Source: Candidatus Calditenuaceae archaeon JGI OTU-1 (GTDB lineage Archaea; Thermoproteota; Nitrososphaeria_A; Caldarchaeales; Calditenuaceae). From it: a DNA stretch of 17,301 nt. Numbering within the stretch: position 1 is the stretch's first letter; each line of letters begins with the position of its first letter. Where the stretch lies: the NCBI GenBank assembly GCA_000494145.1, contig AWOE01000008.1, forward strand, positions 23,156-40,456. The letters are read 5' to 3'. Below, one piece after another: positions 9,721 through 16,593 of this stretch. The translations under genes and the position numbers were made by a program. The notes beneath the pieces are model-generated. The model made no database searches. It worked only from the letters and a program-made list of their open reading frames with translations, and was not told where the DNA came from.

Positions 9721-10052
9721 GGAGGCGGCGGGTAGGGCCAGGGGGCTAGCCCTCCCCTTCCGACCGCGGACCCGAAACGGGCTCACGCGGGGGCCAGTAA
9801 CCGGCGGTGGAGGGTTGCGGCGCAGGGCGAGGGAAGGGGCGGGGCGGATGAGCGCGCGTCCCGGCGGAGGCGGGTAGGGCCCCACGCCCTCCGTAGGGAG
9901 GGCCTCTGGGGTCCGCGCGCGCCGAACCGCGTCAGGCCCGGGAGGGAGCAGCGCTAAGGCGCGGCTCGCCTGCTGCCGGGGTGACGTGCGGGACGTCCCA
10001 TACCGGACCGACCCCTGCGCCGTGGCCCGAGACCGCCGGAGCCGCCGCCTCC
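9721..10052 (+). ncRNA. signal recognition particle RNA (7S RNA)
   Basis: RNA scaffold of SRP, which binds SRP54 and SRP19 and targets nascent membrane and secreted proteins. The helix-8 signature is clear at 9931-9951 (GTCAGGCCCGGGAGGGAGCA and on), with a GGGA tetraloop at 9940-9943 and the returning strand TGCTGCCGGGGTG near 9971-9983. Helix 6 is a 7-bp stem, 9886-9892 with 9897-9903, closed by a GTAG loop fitting the GNAR rule for SRP19 binding and extended by GGGCCCCA with TGGGGTCC. CAGTAACCGG near 9796-9805 resembles the conserved 5'-domain motif. Terminal pairing includes GGGCCA 9735-9740 with TGGCCC 10023-10028, and an 11-bp perfect match of 9721-9731 with 10042-10052. The ends are set from that helix and the promoter; mature ends may be a few bases further in. 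About 330 nt is normal for archaea. Confidence 0.92.
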
Positions 10053-11417
10053 TTATGCTGACCTCCTCAACGGCCTGACCAGCCTGCCCTTCCTCGCGTC
10101 CTCCCTGACCTCACCCTTCTCCATCACCACCTCGCCGCCCACCACCGTGTAGACCGGCAGGCCCTTGACCCTGAGGCCCTCGAAGGGCGTGACCTTGGAT
10201 TTGCTGTGGAGGTTCTCGGACCTGATCACCGCTTCGGCTTCCGGGTCCACGATCGTCAGGTCTCCGTCCGATCCGATCGCGATCGCGCCCTTCCTCGGGT
10301 AGAGGCCCCAGATCCTCGCAGGCCCCTCCGAGAGGAGCCAGGAGACCTCCGCGAACGTCAGCCGGCCCCTGTGGACCTCGGTCAGCATCAGCGGGAGCAT
10401 CGTCTCCACGCCGGGGAAGCCCGAGGGCGCGGTCCAGACGTCCTCCACCTTCTTCTCCTCCGGTAGGTGGGGAGCGTGGTCCGATCCTATCGCGTCGATC
10501 TCGCCCCTCCTCAGCGCCTCCCACAGGGCCTCTGCGTCCTCCCTGCTCCTTATCGGCGGGTTGACCTTCGCGACGTTCCCGAGCCTCGTCAGGGCCTCCC
10601 TTCCGTCGAGCAGCAGGTAGTGCGGACACGTCTCGACCGTGACGTCGATCCCCATCGGCCTCAGGGCCCTGATCACGCCGTGCGCCTCGCCCGACGAGAG
10701 GTGGAAGACGTGTACCCTGCACCCGGTCGCCTTCGCGGCCAGCAGGGCCCTCGCCACCGCCAGCACCTCCGCGGCAACGGGCCTCGCCTCCATGTGCGCC
10801 AGCGGGTCCCTCCTTCCTCCTGCCCTCAGCACCTCCCTCAGCGCCGCTATCGTCCTGCCGTCCTCCGCGTGAACCCCGACCCTCAGGCCCAGCGATGCAG
10901 CGACCTCCATCGCCCTGATGAGGTCGAGCCCGTCGACCGGCTCCCCGATCCCGGTCGTCTCGGACATGTAGAGCTTGACGCCCACCGCCCCGAGCTCCGC
11001 CAGCTCCCTCAGCGCATCGACCTTCCCCGGAACGACGCCCGCATAGAACCCGAAGTCGACGACCGACTTCCTCGAGGCCGCCTCGAGCTTGGAGAGGAAA
11101 CCCTGCCTGTCGACGGTAGGCGGTTCGGTGTTGGGCATATCGAGGACCGTCGTCACCCCGCCAGCGGCCGCAGCCATAGAGCCGGTCCTGAAGTCCTCCT
11201 TCCAATCGAGACCCGGATCCCTGAAGTGAACATGCTCGTCTATTATTCCCGGGAACACCAGAAGACCATCCGCATCTATCTTCCGTTCGGCCGGGGGCAT
11301 CGTCTCGGTGCTGCCCATCGCGACGATCACGCCGCCTTCTATCCCGATGGAGGCCCTGAACGTCCCCCTCGACGTGACGATGAGGCCGCCTCTGACGACG
11401 AGGTCCAGCCTGCTCAA
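10053..11417 (-). CDS. pyrC: dihydroorotase
   Basis: Zinc amidohydrolase that interconverts carbamoyl-aspartate and dihydroorotate in pyrimidine synthesis. The 454-residue protein shows the amidohydrolase metal site: DEHVHFR (60-66, His62 and His64), Lys148 in GVKLYMS as the likely carboxylated bridging lysine, His183 in GVHAED, His239 in FHLSS and Asp313 in GSDHAPH. Allantoinase and hydantoinase share this fold, but the 4-base overlap with the pyrF-pyrE fusion makes the pyrimidine role by far the more likely. The start is TTG at 11417, inside the upstream stop (TTGA); the long upstream frame extension belongs to the pyrE frame's shadow. Its stop codon directly abuts the 3' end of the convergent SRP RNA. 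Confidence 0.92.
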   Translation of the reverse strand: MSRLDLVVRGGLIVTSRGTFRASIGIEGGVIVAMGSTETMPPAERKIDADGLLVFPGIIDEHVHFRDPGLDWKEDFRTGSMAAAAGGVTTVLDMPNTEPPTVDRQGFLSKLEAASRKSVVDFGFYAGVVPGKVDALRELAELGAVGVKLYMSETTGIGEPVDGLDLIRAMEVAASLGLRVGVHAEDGRTIAALREVLRAGGRRDPLAHMEARPVAAEVLAVARALLAAKATGCRVHVFHLSSGEAHGVIRALRPMGIDVTVETCPHYLLLDGREALTRLGNVAKVNPPIRSREDAEALWEALRRGEIDAIGSDHAPHLPEEKKVEDVWTAPSGFPGVETMLPLMLTEVHRGRLTFAEVSWLLSEGPARIWGLYPRKGAIAIGSDGDLTIVDPEAEAVIRSENLHSKSKVTPFEGLRVKGLPVYTVVGGEVVMEKGEVREDARKGRLVRPLRRSA

Positions 11418-12745
11418 ACCTCCCCTCTCGATGCCATCTCGATCAGCTGCCAGAACTCGTCGGTGACGGTGCAGAGCGCTTCGAGCTTCACGCCCTCCGA
11501 CGCGAGCAGCTCCGCCGCCCCTTCGTTCCTGTCCAGGACGACGAAGTAGTGCTCCATGATGCCCCCGAGCTCCCTGACGGCCCTGACGCATGCGAGAGCC
11601 GTCGATCCTGTCGTTGTGAGGTCGTCGACCCCCACGAACCTCTCCCCCGGCCTGACGACGCCCTCCACCGATCTGCCGAGCCCGTGGTCCTTCGAGCCTG
11701 ACCTGTAGTAGACGAGGCCGGCTCCGAGCCTGTCGGCCACGAGCGAGGCTATCGGTATCCCTGCTGTCGCGGTGGTGGCGACCTTGAAGCTCTCCCCACC
11801 GAGGGCCCTCCGGATCCTCGAGACCATCGCCCTCACGACCCTCGCCCTGTTAACTGGGTCGGAGTACAGCGCCCTGAGGTCGAAGTAGTAATTGGAGAGG
11901 CGGCCGCTGGAGAGCCTGATGGGCTCTCTGGACCTGACGACGACGTTTTCCGCCGACGCGAGCGCCTTGACTGCCGTGTAGAATTCCCTCATCGATCCCA
12001 CCTTCTCCGCGAGCTCCCTGGAAGCGGAGGCCGGATCCTGTGAGGATGTGACGGTCCTGCCGAAGACGGGGAGTATCCGCTCCCCTCCGTAGAGCGCCGC
12101 GATCTTCGGATCCCCTCCCTGCGCACCGAGCCCCGGCACCAAAATCACCGCCTCCTCCCCCGCCCTGCGCCTCACCTCCCTCAAGACGGAGCCGTCGTCG
12201 CCCCCGCTCAACCCGACGACGTACCCCTCTATCCCGGCCGAGAGCGACTGCTCCAGCAGCAGCTCGTACAGCATGGTGCCCTCCTGCGTCCTCGTCCTGT
12301 AGACGCGGGCGGAGGGACCGGAGGACGGGTGGATGAGCGAGAAGACGTGGAGCCCCGCGGCCCTTGCCTCCCTCGCAAGATCCTCCGCGTTGCCGAAGAT
12401 CGGGTTGAAGGTGAACGCGTCGTATCCGAGCTCCCTCACCGTTCTCACGCCCGCGGAAGCCGTGTGCTCGATGTCGTTGAGCTTGCAGTCGTATATCGCC
12501 AGCGCCTCCTTCGACCTGATCTCGTCGGTCAGCGACCTGTGGAGCCTCTCCGACATACCCCTGACGAAGTTCTCGTTGATCTTGACCGCTGCCACGTTGC
12601 GCCAGACCTCGTGCACCATCCTGACGCAGAACTCGTACCTCTCCTCCGGGCTCCTGAACCTCTCAGGAGGAGGGTCCAGCGCCACGCAGAGCGGAGAACC
12701 CTTCCTCGCCAGCAGGTCGTCGTAGACCTCGTGGAGTCTCTTCAT
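11414..12745 (-). CDS. pyrFE: OMP decarboxylase-orotate phosphoribosyltransferase fusion
   Basis: Bifunctional enzyme for the last two steps of UMP synthesis: orotate plus PRPP to OMP, then OMP to UMP and carbon dioxide. Residues 1 to about 250 form an OMP decarboxylase of the longer subfamily, with CVALDPP (20-26), VKINENF (54-60), catalytic DCKLNDI (86-92, the D-x-K-x-x-D core), LVPGLGAQGGD (202-212) and a phosphate-loop GRTVTSSQDP (229-238). Residues from about 253 to 443 form an orotate phosphoribosyltransferase with SNYYFDLRAL (284-293), SKDHG (351-355) and the PRPP loop VDDLTTTGST (373-382). The decarboxylase is first, the reverse of animal UMP synthase. The residue before the SKDHG segment reads YYRS where RK is commoner. 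ATG 12745 sits about 29 bases from a TATA-like box. It overlaps pyrC by 4 bases. Confidence 0.93.
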   Translation of the reverse strand: MKRLHEVYDDLLARKGSPLCVALDPPPERFRSPEERYEFCVRMVHEVWRNVAAVKINENFVRGMSERLHRSLTDEIRSKEALAIYDCKLNDIEHTASAGVRTVRELGYDAFTFNPIFGNAEDLAREARAAGLHVFSLIHPSSGPSARVYRTRTQEGTMLYELLLEQSLSAGIEGYVVGLSGGDDGSVLREVRRRAGEEAVILVPGLGAQGGDPKIAALYGGERILPVFGRTVTSSQDPASASRELAEKVGSMREFYTAVKALASAENVVVRSREPIRLSSGRLSNYYFDLRALYSDPVNRARVVRAMVSRIRRALGGESFKVATTATAGIPIASLVADRLGAGLVYYRSGSKDHGLGRSVEGVVRPGERFVGVDDLTTTGSTALACVRAVRELGGIMEHYFVVLDRNEGAAELLASEGVKLEALCTVTDEFWQLIEMASRGEV

Positions 12746-12768
12746 CCCACCTGCCAGCCGTGCGGTGA

Positions 12769-12779
12769 ATCTAAAACTC
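12769..12779 (-). promoter_or_regulatory. TATA-like box for pyrFE-pyrC
   Basis: Minus-strand GAGTTTTAGAT, centred near 12774, is the only A/T-rich patch in the 78-base spacer between atpF and pyrFE. The predicted transcription start is close to 12748, leaving at most a few bases of leader before ATG 12745. It makes pyrFE-pyrC an operon separate from the liv-atpF genes upstream, although read-through is possible. Confidence 0.55.
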
Positions 12780-12823
12780 TGTGGTGCCAGGGCCTTCTCG
12801 ATCGCCGAGAACGTCCCTCTCGC

Positions 12824-13120
12824 TCAGACGCCGAGCACCTGCCTGATGATCGCCCTGTAGTCGACCCTCGAGACCTTCGATCCCGGAGCGGGAAGCTGGT
12901 AGATGACCGGAACGGTCACGGACCTCGAGAACTCCGCGAGCTTCTGCGAGAACTCCGGACCGTACTCGTCGCTCACCAGAACAAGCCCCACATCCCCCCT
13001 CCCTATCAGGGAGTTCACCGCCCTCATCGCCTCCTCCGCCGTCTCCGCCAGGATAGCGCCCGCACCCGCCAGCTTCATCGCCGTGACGAAGGCCCTTCCG
13101 CCGACGGCGACCACCCTCAT
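12824..13120 (-). CDS. atpF: A-type (V/A-type) ATPase subunit F
   Basis: Small central-stalk subunit of the archaeal membrane-bound A1Ao ATPase, attached to subunit D inside the rotating stalk. The 98-residue protein matches the family in length and layout: N-terminal RVVAVGGRAFVTAMKLAGA (2-20, the usual VVGD-x-DFVTGFRLAG strand-helix), an EEAMRAVNSL helix (29-38), DVGLVLVSDEYG (43-54), VPVIYQLPAPGS (70-81) and the C-terminal IIRQVLGV tail typical of subunit F. ATG 13120 has a strong GGAGGGTGAAGGAG upstream and starts 11 bases after the livM stop, so it is probably co-transcribed with the liv genes. No other ATPase subunit is nearby, which is odd because these genes normally cluster. A diverged paralogue with another job is the alternative. 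Confidence 0.78.
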   Translation of the reverse strand: MRVVAVGGRAFVTAMKLAGAGAILAETAEEAMRAVNSLIGRGDVGLVLVSDEYGPEFSQKLAEFSRSVTVPVIYQLPAPGSKVSRVDYRAIIRQVLGV

Positions 13121-13131
13121 CCCGATCTCCT

Positions 13132-14190
13132 TCACCCTCCGATGCGGACCTTTTGAGCCTTCCTCCGCCCCGCCAGGACGTCGTAGAGCGGCGTCTTGAC
13201 CGGCCTCTCCTCGATCAGCCCCCGTGGCCTGTAGAGCAGGAAGAGGACGATCAGAGCCCCGGTCACCGCGTACCTGACGTACGAGATGTCGAACGGCACG
13301 TGGATACCGAAGAAGGCGAGGGTGCTGGCCTGCGAGAACCTCTCGATCAGCGACATCAGGAGTGCGCCCACCACGACGCCGAGGTTGTTCGCAACCCCTC
13401 CCACGATCACCATCGTCAGGACGAAGAAGGTCAGCGAGGGTACGAAGTCGTCGGGGAAGATCGCCTGGGAGTAGAACGTGTAAAGGGAGCCCGCTATCCC
13501 CGCCAGCGCCGAGCCGATGAAGAGGACCCATCCCCTTACGGAGGCCGCGTCCTTGCCCAGCGCGTAGGCCGCCAGCTCGTCATCCCTCACCGCCTTCATG
13601 ACCCTACCGAAGGGCGAGTTGACCAGCCGCTCGACCAGCACCAGAACGGCCATCGTTATCAGAGCCGTGGTGACCAAGTAAGCGGTAGAGACCGCTAGGG
13701 GGTCCCTGAGGAAGACGAAGGGGTTGGCTATGCCGGAGATGCCGAAGACTCCCCCAACGAGCGGCTCGTAGGTCCTGACGAACACCCTCGCCGCCTCTCC
13801 GAAGATCAGCAGGACTATGGAGAGCGTGGAACCCCTAAGCGCCAGCGCCGGATAGCTCGCGAGGTATCCGAGGAGGCCAGCGATCAGGCCGCCTGCAGCG
13901 AGGGAGACCAAAAAGACGCCCACCGCGAGCCCGGGTTCCGAGGCGGCCAGCTCCACCCTCTTCGCAGCCGCGACAGCTGAGAGCGGATCCTCAATCCCGA
14001 GGATGGCGTCATAGGTCCTCGTCGCTATGACCGCCCTCACAATGCCACCCACGAAGTAGAACAGCACCTTCCCGAGGTTCGGTATCCCCGTGTAGCCGTA
14101 TTCTATGTTCGTGCTGAGAGCCAGAATTGTGTAGATCATCAGATAGAAGAGGAAGCTCGAAGCGAGGACGTAACCGCCTTCCTGTATCAT
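13132..14190 (-). CDS. livM: branched-chain amino acid-type ABC transporter permease
   Basis: One of two membrane subunits of the importer. The 352-residue protein has about eight to ten hydrophobic segments and the LivM cytoplasmic signature SPFGRVMKAVRDDELAAYAL (about 242-262), the loop that docks the ATPases. SLYTFYSQAIFP and FVLTMVIVGGVANNLGVVVG further on are typical of the family. A polar stretch between the second and third hydrophobic segments (about residues 58-82) makes the N-terminal part somewhat long. ATG 14190 overlaps the livH stop (ATGA), so the two permeases are translationally coupled. The longer upstream frame reads through livH and was rejected. Substrate specificity lies in the binding protein and cannot be read here. 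Confidence 0.9.
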   Translation of the reverse strand: MIQEGGYVLASSFLFYLMIYTILALSTNIEYGYTGIPNLGKVLFYFVGGIVRAVIATRTYDAILGIEDPLSAVAAAKRVELAASEPGLAVGVFLVSLAAGGLIAGLLGYLASYPALALRGSTLSIVLLIFGEAARVFVRTYEPLVGGVFGISGIANPFVFLRDPLAVSTAYLVTTALITMAVLVLVERLVNSPFGRVMKAVRDDELAAYALGKDAASVRGWVLFIGSALAGIAGSLYTFYSQAIFPDDFVPSLTFFVLTMVIVGGVANNLGVVVGALLMSLIERFSQASTLAFFGIHVPFDISYVRYAVTGALIVLFLLYRPRGLIEERPVKTPLYDVLAGRRKAQKVRIGG

Positions 14191-15086
14191 CCCTCGCCCA
14201 CCCCCCTGAACCTCATCCTGTACCGGTAGAGGAGGACGGCAACTATGGCGAGGTAAGGGATCAGCGGTTTGTAAGCCGTCGGCACCGCCAGCGTCCTGGA
14301 GACCGCCCACATCCCGAAGTTCTCGGAGAACCCTATCACGAATCCACCCAGCAGGGTCAAGGGGAAGCTGGTGAAGTTGCCGATGATCGAAGACGCAAAG
14401 ACCCAGAGGAGGAGCCTCCACCCGGACTCTGGGTTGATGCTGGTGTAGTAGGCCCAGAGGGCGCCTGAGAGCCCAGCGAAGGCGCCGACGAGGAGACGCG
14501 TGAACCTCCTTATCCTCCAGACCGGAATGCCCGAGGAGATCGCCAGGTCCCTGTTGCTCGCCACAGCCCTCATCCCCTTCCCGAGCCTCGTCCTTAGGCT
14601 CATGTAGGTCAGCGCTGCGACGCTTCCGACCAGCACGGTCACAGCTAGCAGGTGGAGGTTGGTGATGGGCCTGTTGCCGATGTAAAGGATGGGAACAAGC
14701 CTGAACCCTGATGAGAGGAAGAGCAGGTCCTCCAGGTCCGCCGCTATCGAGAGGACGTACCTGATCAGCAGGCTGATTCCTATTGTGGCGATGAATACCT
14801 GGAGCGCTGTCGCTCCCCTCCTCTCGAGCGGTTTGAGGGCCAGCTCATCGGCCAGAAGGGCCAGCGTTGCGCCCGCGAGCCCCGACGCCAGCATAGCGGT
14901 TACCGGGTCCAGGCCGTTCAGGGTCAGGAGCGCCGCGACGTAGCATCCGACGGTGATGTATTCCCCCAGCGCGAAGTCCGCGTACCTCAGGACGAGGTAG
15001 TTGAGCGTGAGCCCGATGGCGGCCGTCGCGTAGAGCGAGGAAGCGAGGAGCGATATCGGTATCTGTCCCAGCGCCTCCTCTATCAT
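14187..15086 (-). CDS. livH: branched-chain amino acid-type ABC transporter permease
   Basis: Second membrane subunit, 299 residues, with about eight hydrophobic segments. Family landmarks are the N-terminal GLTLNYLVLRYADFALGEY (25-43, LivH-type), GATALQVFIATIGISLL (90-106), the ATPase-docking loop TRLGKGMRAVASNRDLA (about 166-182) with the following SSGIPV, and GALWAYYTSINPESGW (about 207-222). It uses ATG 15086. A TATA-like box lies about 26 bases upstream within the 30-base gap after livF, so livH-livM-atpF may have their own leaderless transcript as well as read-through from livK. Confidence 0.91.
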   Translation of the reverse strand: MIEEALGQIPISLLASSLYATAAIGLTLNYLVLRYADFALGEYITVGCYVAALLTLNGLDPVTAMLASGLAGATLALLADELALKPLERRGATALQVFIATIGISLLIRYVLSIAADLEDLLFLSSGFRLVPILYIGNRPITNLHLLAVTVLVGSVAALTYMSLRTRLGKGMRAVASNRDLAISSGIPVWRIRRFTRLLVGAFAGLSGALWAYYTSINPESGWRLLLWVFASSIIGNFTSFPLTLLGGFVIGFSENFGMWAVSRTLAVPTAYKPLIPYLAIVAVLLYRYRMRFRGVGEG

Positions 15087-15107
15087 GTCCCCACAGAACC
15101 GAAGTGC

Positions 15108-15116
15108 AAAATAATT
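15108..15116 (-). promoter_or_regulatory. Internal TATA-like box before livH
   Basis: Minus-strand AATTATTTT, overlapping the livF stop codon region and centred about 26 bases before the livH ATG. It is an isolated A/T-rich run in GC-rich coding surroundings. If used, it would give a leaderless livH-livM-atpF mRNA and allow permeases and atpF to be expressed apart from livK-livG-livF. It could also act as a T-rich partial terminator for the upstream genes. Confidence 0.5.
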
Positions 15117-15830
15117 CTAACCGCGCGAGACCTGGAAGAATATGGTGCGGAGGTCGACCTTCGAAACCTCCTCGCTTGCCCCTGTCAGCGCAATCCTCCC
15201 TCCCACCATCACGACGGTGCGGTCGGAGTGCTTCAGGGCCTTGAGCGCATGCTGCTCGATCAGGACAATCGTCATCCCCATCGCCCTCATCGCATCTATC
15301 TTCTGGTAGACCCTCTCGACCAGCTTCGGCGCCAGCCCTGCGGAGGGCTCGTCGAGGATCACGAGCTTCGGCGACATCATGAGGAGCCTGGCCATCGCGA
15401 CCATCTGGCGCTCGCCGCCGCTCATCGTGCCCGCCTTCTGGTCGAGCCTGTCCCTCAGCTCCGGAAAGAGCTCCAGGACCTCCGTCGTCTTCAGCCTGAG
15501 CTCGGCCCCTTTCAGGTGATACCCTCCCATCTCGAGGTTCTCCTGGACCGTCAGGTCGGGGAAGACGTTCCCGGTCTGGGGCAGGTATCCGATCCCGAGG
15601 TGGGCCCTTCGCTCAGGAGGAAGGGAAGTGACGTCGAGGCCGTCGAACTTGATGGAGCCGGAGAAGAACGTCGTAAGCCCCACCACAGTCTTGGCGAGGG
15701 TGCTCTTGCCCGAACCGTTGGGGCCTATGACGGCCAGCGTTTCGCCCCTCTCAACCCTCAGGTCTATCTCCCTGATTATCGGTATCTTGCCGTAGCCAGC
15801 GGTGACCCCTGAAAGTTCGAGGAGGCTCAA
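15117..15830 (-). CDS. livF: branched-chain amino acid-type ABC transporter ATPase
   Basis: ATP-hydrolysing subunit of the Liv importer, 237 residues. Motifs are Walker A GPNGSGKS (36-43), Q-loop YLPQTGNVFP (82-91) of LivF type, signature MSGGE (136-140), Walker B KLVILDE (155-161), D-loop SAGLAP (163-168) and switch histidine in IEQH (191-194). The start is TTG at 15830, overlapping the livG stop by four bases (TTGA). The family N-terminus LLELSGVTAGYG follows directly, confirming the start. It works as a heterodimer with LivG. Confidence 0.93.
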   Translation of the reverse strand: MSLLELSGVTAGYGKIPIIREIDLRVERGETLAVIGPNGSGKSTLAKTVVGLTTFFSGSIKFDGLDVTSLPPERRAHLGIGYLPQTGNVFPDLTVQENLEMGGYHLKGAELRLKTTEVLELFPELRDRLDQKAGTMSGGERQMVAMARLLMMSPKLVILDEPSAGLAPKLVERVYQKIDAMRAMGMTIVLIEQHALKALKHSDRTVVMVGGRIALTGASEEVSKVDLRTIFFQVSRG

Positions 15831-16588
15831 CCGACCTCACCACCGAGGTAGGCCTCCACCACCCTTCTGTCCTTGGACACGCCTTGGGGATCGCCGTCGT
15901 AGATCAGCCTGCCCTCGTGCATCACCATCACCCGCTGGACGTACTCGAACAGGATGTCGAGCCTGTGCTCTATGATCAGGAAGGTCGTCCCAAGCTCCCT
16001 GTTGATCCTGACGAGCGTCCGGAAGATGTCGTGGGCGAGGGGCACCGCGACGCCTGCCGCCGGCTCGTCGAGCAGGACCAGCCTCCCGCGGCCCATCATG
16101 GCCCTTCCGATCTCGGTGAGCTTCATCTGGCCTCCCGAGACCTCTGATCCCCAGTTCCTCGCGACCTGGGAGAGCTTGAGGAACTCCAGCAGCTCCCTCG
16201 CCTCTTCCGCCAGCTCCAGCTCCTGCCTGACCCATAACCTCCTGAAGGGGGCGACGTAGGGCCTCTCACCCCTCTGGCCCTTGGCCGATAACATCACGTT
16301 CTCGCCCACCGTCACCCGGTCGAAGGTCCTCGGTATCTGGAAGCTCCTGACGATGCCCCTCCTGTAGATCTCGTGGGGCGGCAGACCATCGATCCTCTCG
16401 CCCTCGAAGTAAATCTCCCCGGCGTCGGGCCTCAGGACGCCCGAGATCAGGTTGAAGAGCGTCGTCTTTCCGGAACCGTTGGGCCCTATCAGCCCGACTA
16501 CCTCGCCATTGCGGACGGAAAAAGAGACTTCGTTTACCGCGACCAGTCCGCCGAACCTCTTAGTCAGGCCCCGTACCTCGAGAGACAA
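15827..16588 (-). CDS. livG: branched-chain amino acid-type ABC transporter ATPase
   Basis: Partner ATPase of LivF, 253 residues. Motifs are Walker A GPNGSGKT (35-42), Q-loop RSFQIPRTF (81-89, typical LivG), signature VSGGQ (150-154), Walker B LVLLDE (170-175), switch histidine in IIEH (205-208) and the LivG C-terminal VVEAYLGG (243-250), which regulates subunit closure. The D-loop region reads AAGVAVP where AAG(L/V)NP is usual, so the Asn is replaced by Ala. The start is TTG at 16588, 5 bases after the livK stop, with homology beginning at once. It overlaps livF by four bases. Confidence 0.93.
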   Translation of the reverse strand: MSLEVRGLTKRFGGLVAVNEVSFSVRNGEVVGLIGPNGSGKTTLFNLISGVLRPDAGEIYFEGERIDGLPPHEIYRRGIVRSFQIPRTFDRVTVGENVMLSAKGQRGERPYVAPFRRLWVRQELELAEEARELLEFLKLSQVARNWGSEVSGGQMKLTEIGRAMMGRGRLVLLDEPAAGVAVPLAHDIFRTLVRINRELGTTFLIIEHRLDILFEYVQRVMVMHEGRLIYDGDPQGVSKDRRVVEAYLGGEVG

Positions 16589-16593
16589 GGGCG

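Noticed and set aside
9721..10052. Bulge-helix-bulge splice site at the SRP RNA ends, as in permuted or circular SRP RNAs
   Set aside because: The terminal pairing has a 3-nt and a larger bulge but no 4-bp core flanked by 3-nt bulges on opposite strands.
11418..11591. Upstream extension of dihydroorotase
   Set aside because: It overlaps pyrE coding in another frame; the TTG at 11417 overlaps the pyrE stop and begins the family's N-terminus.
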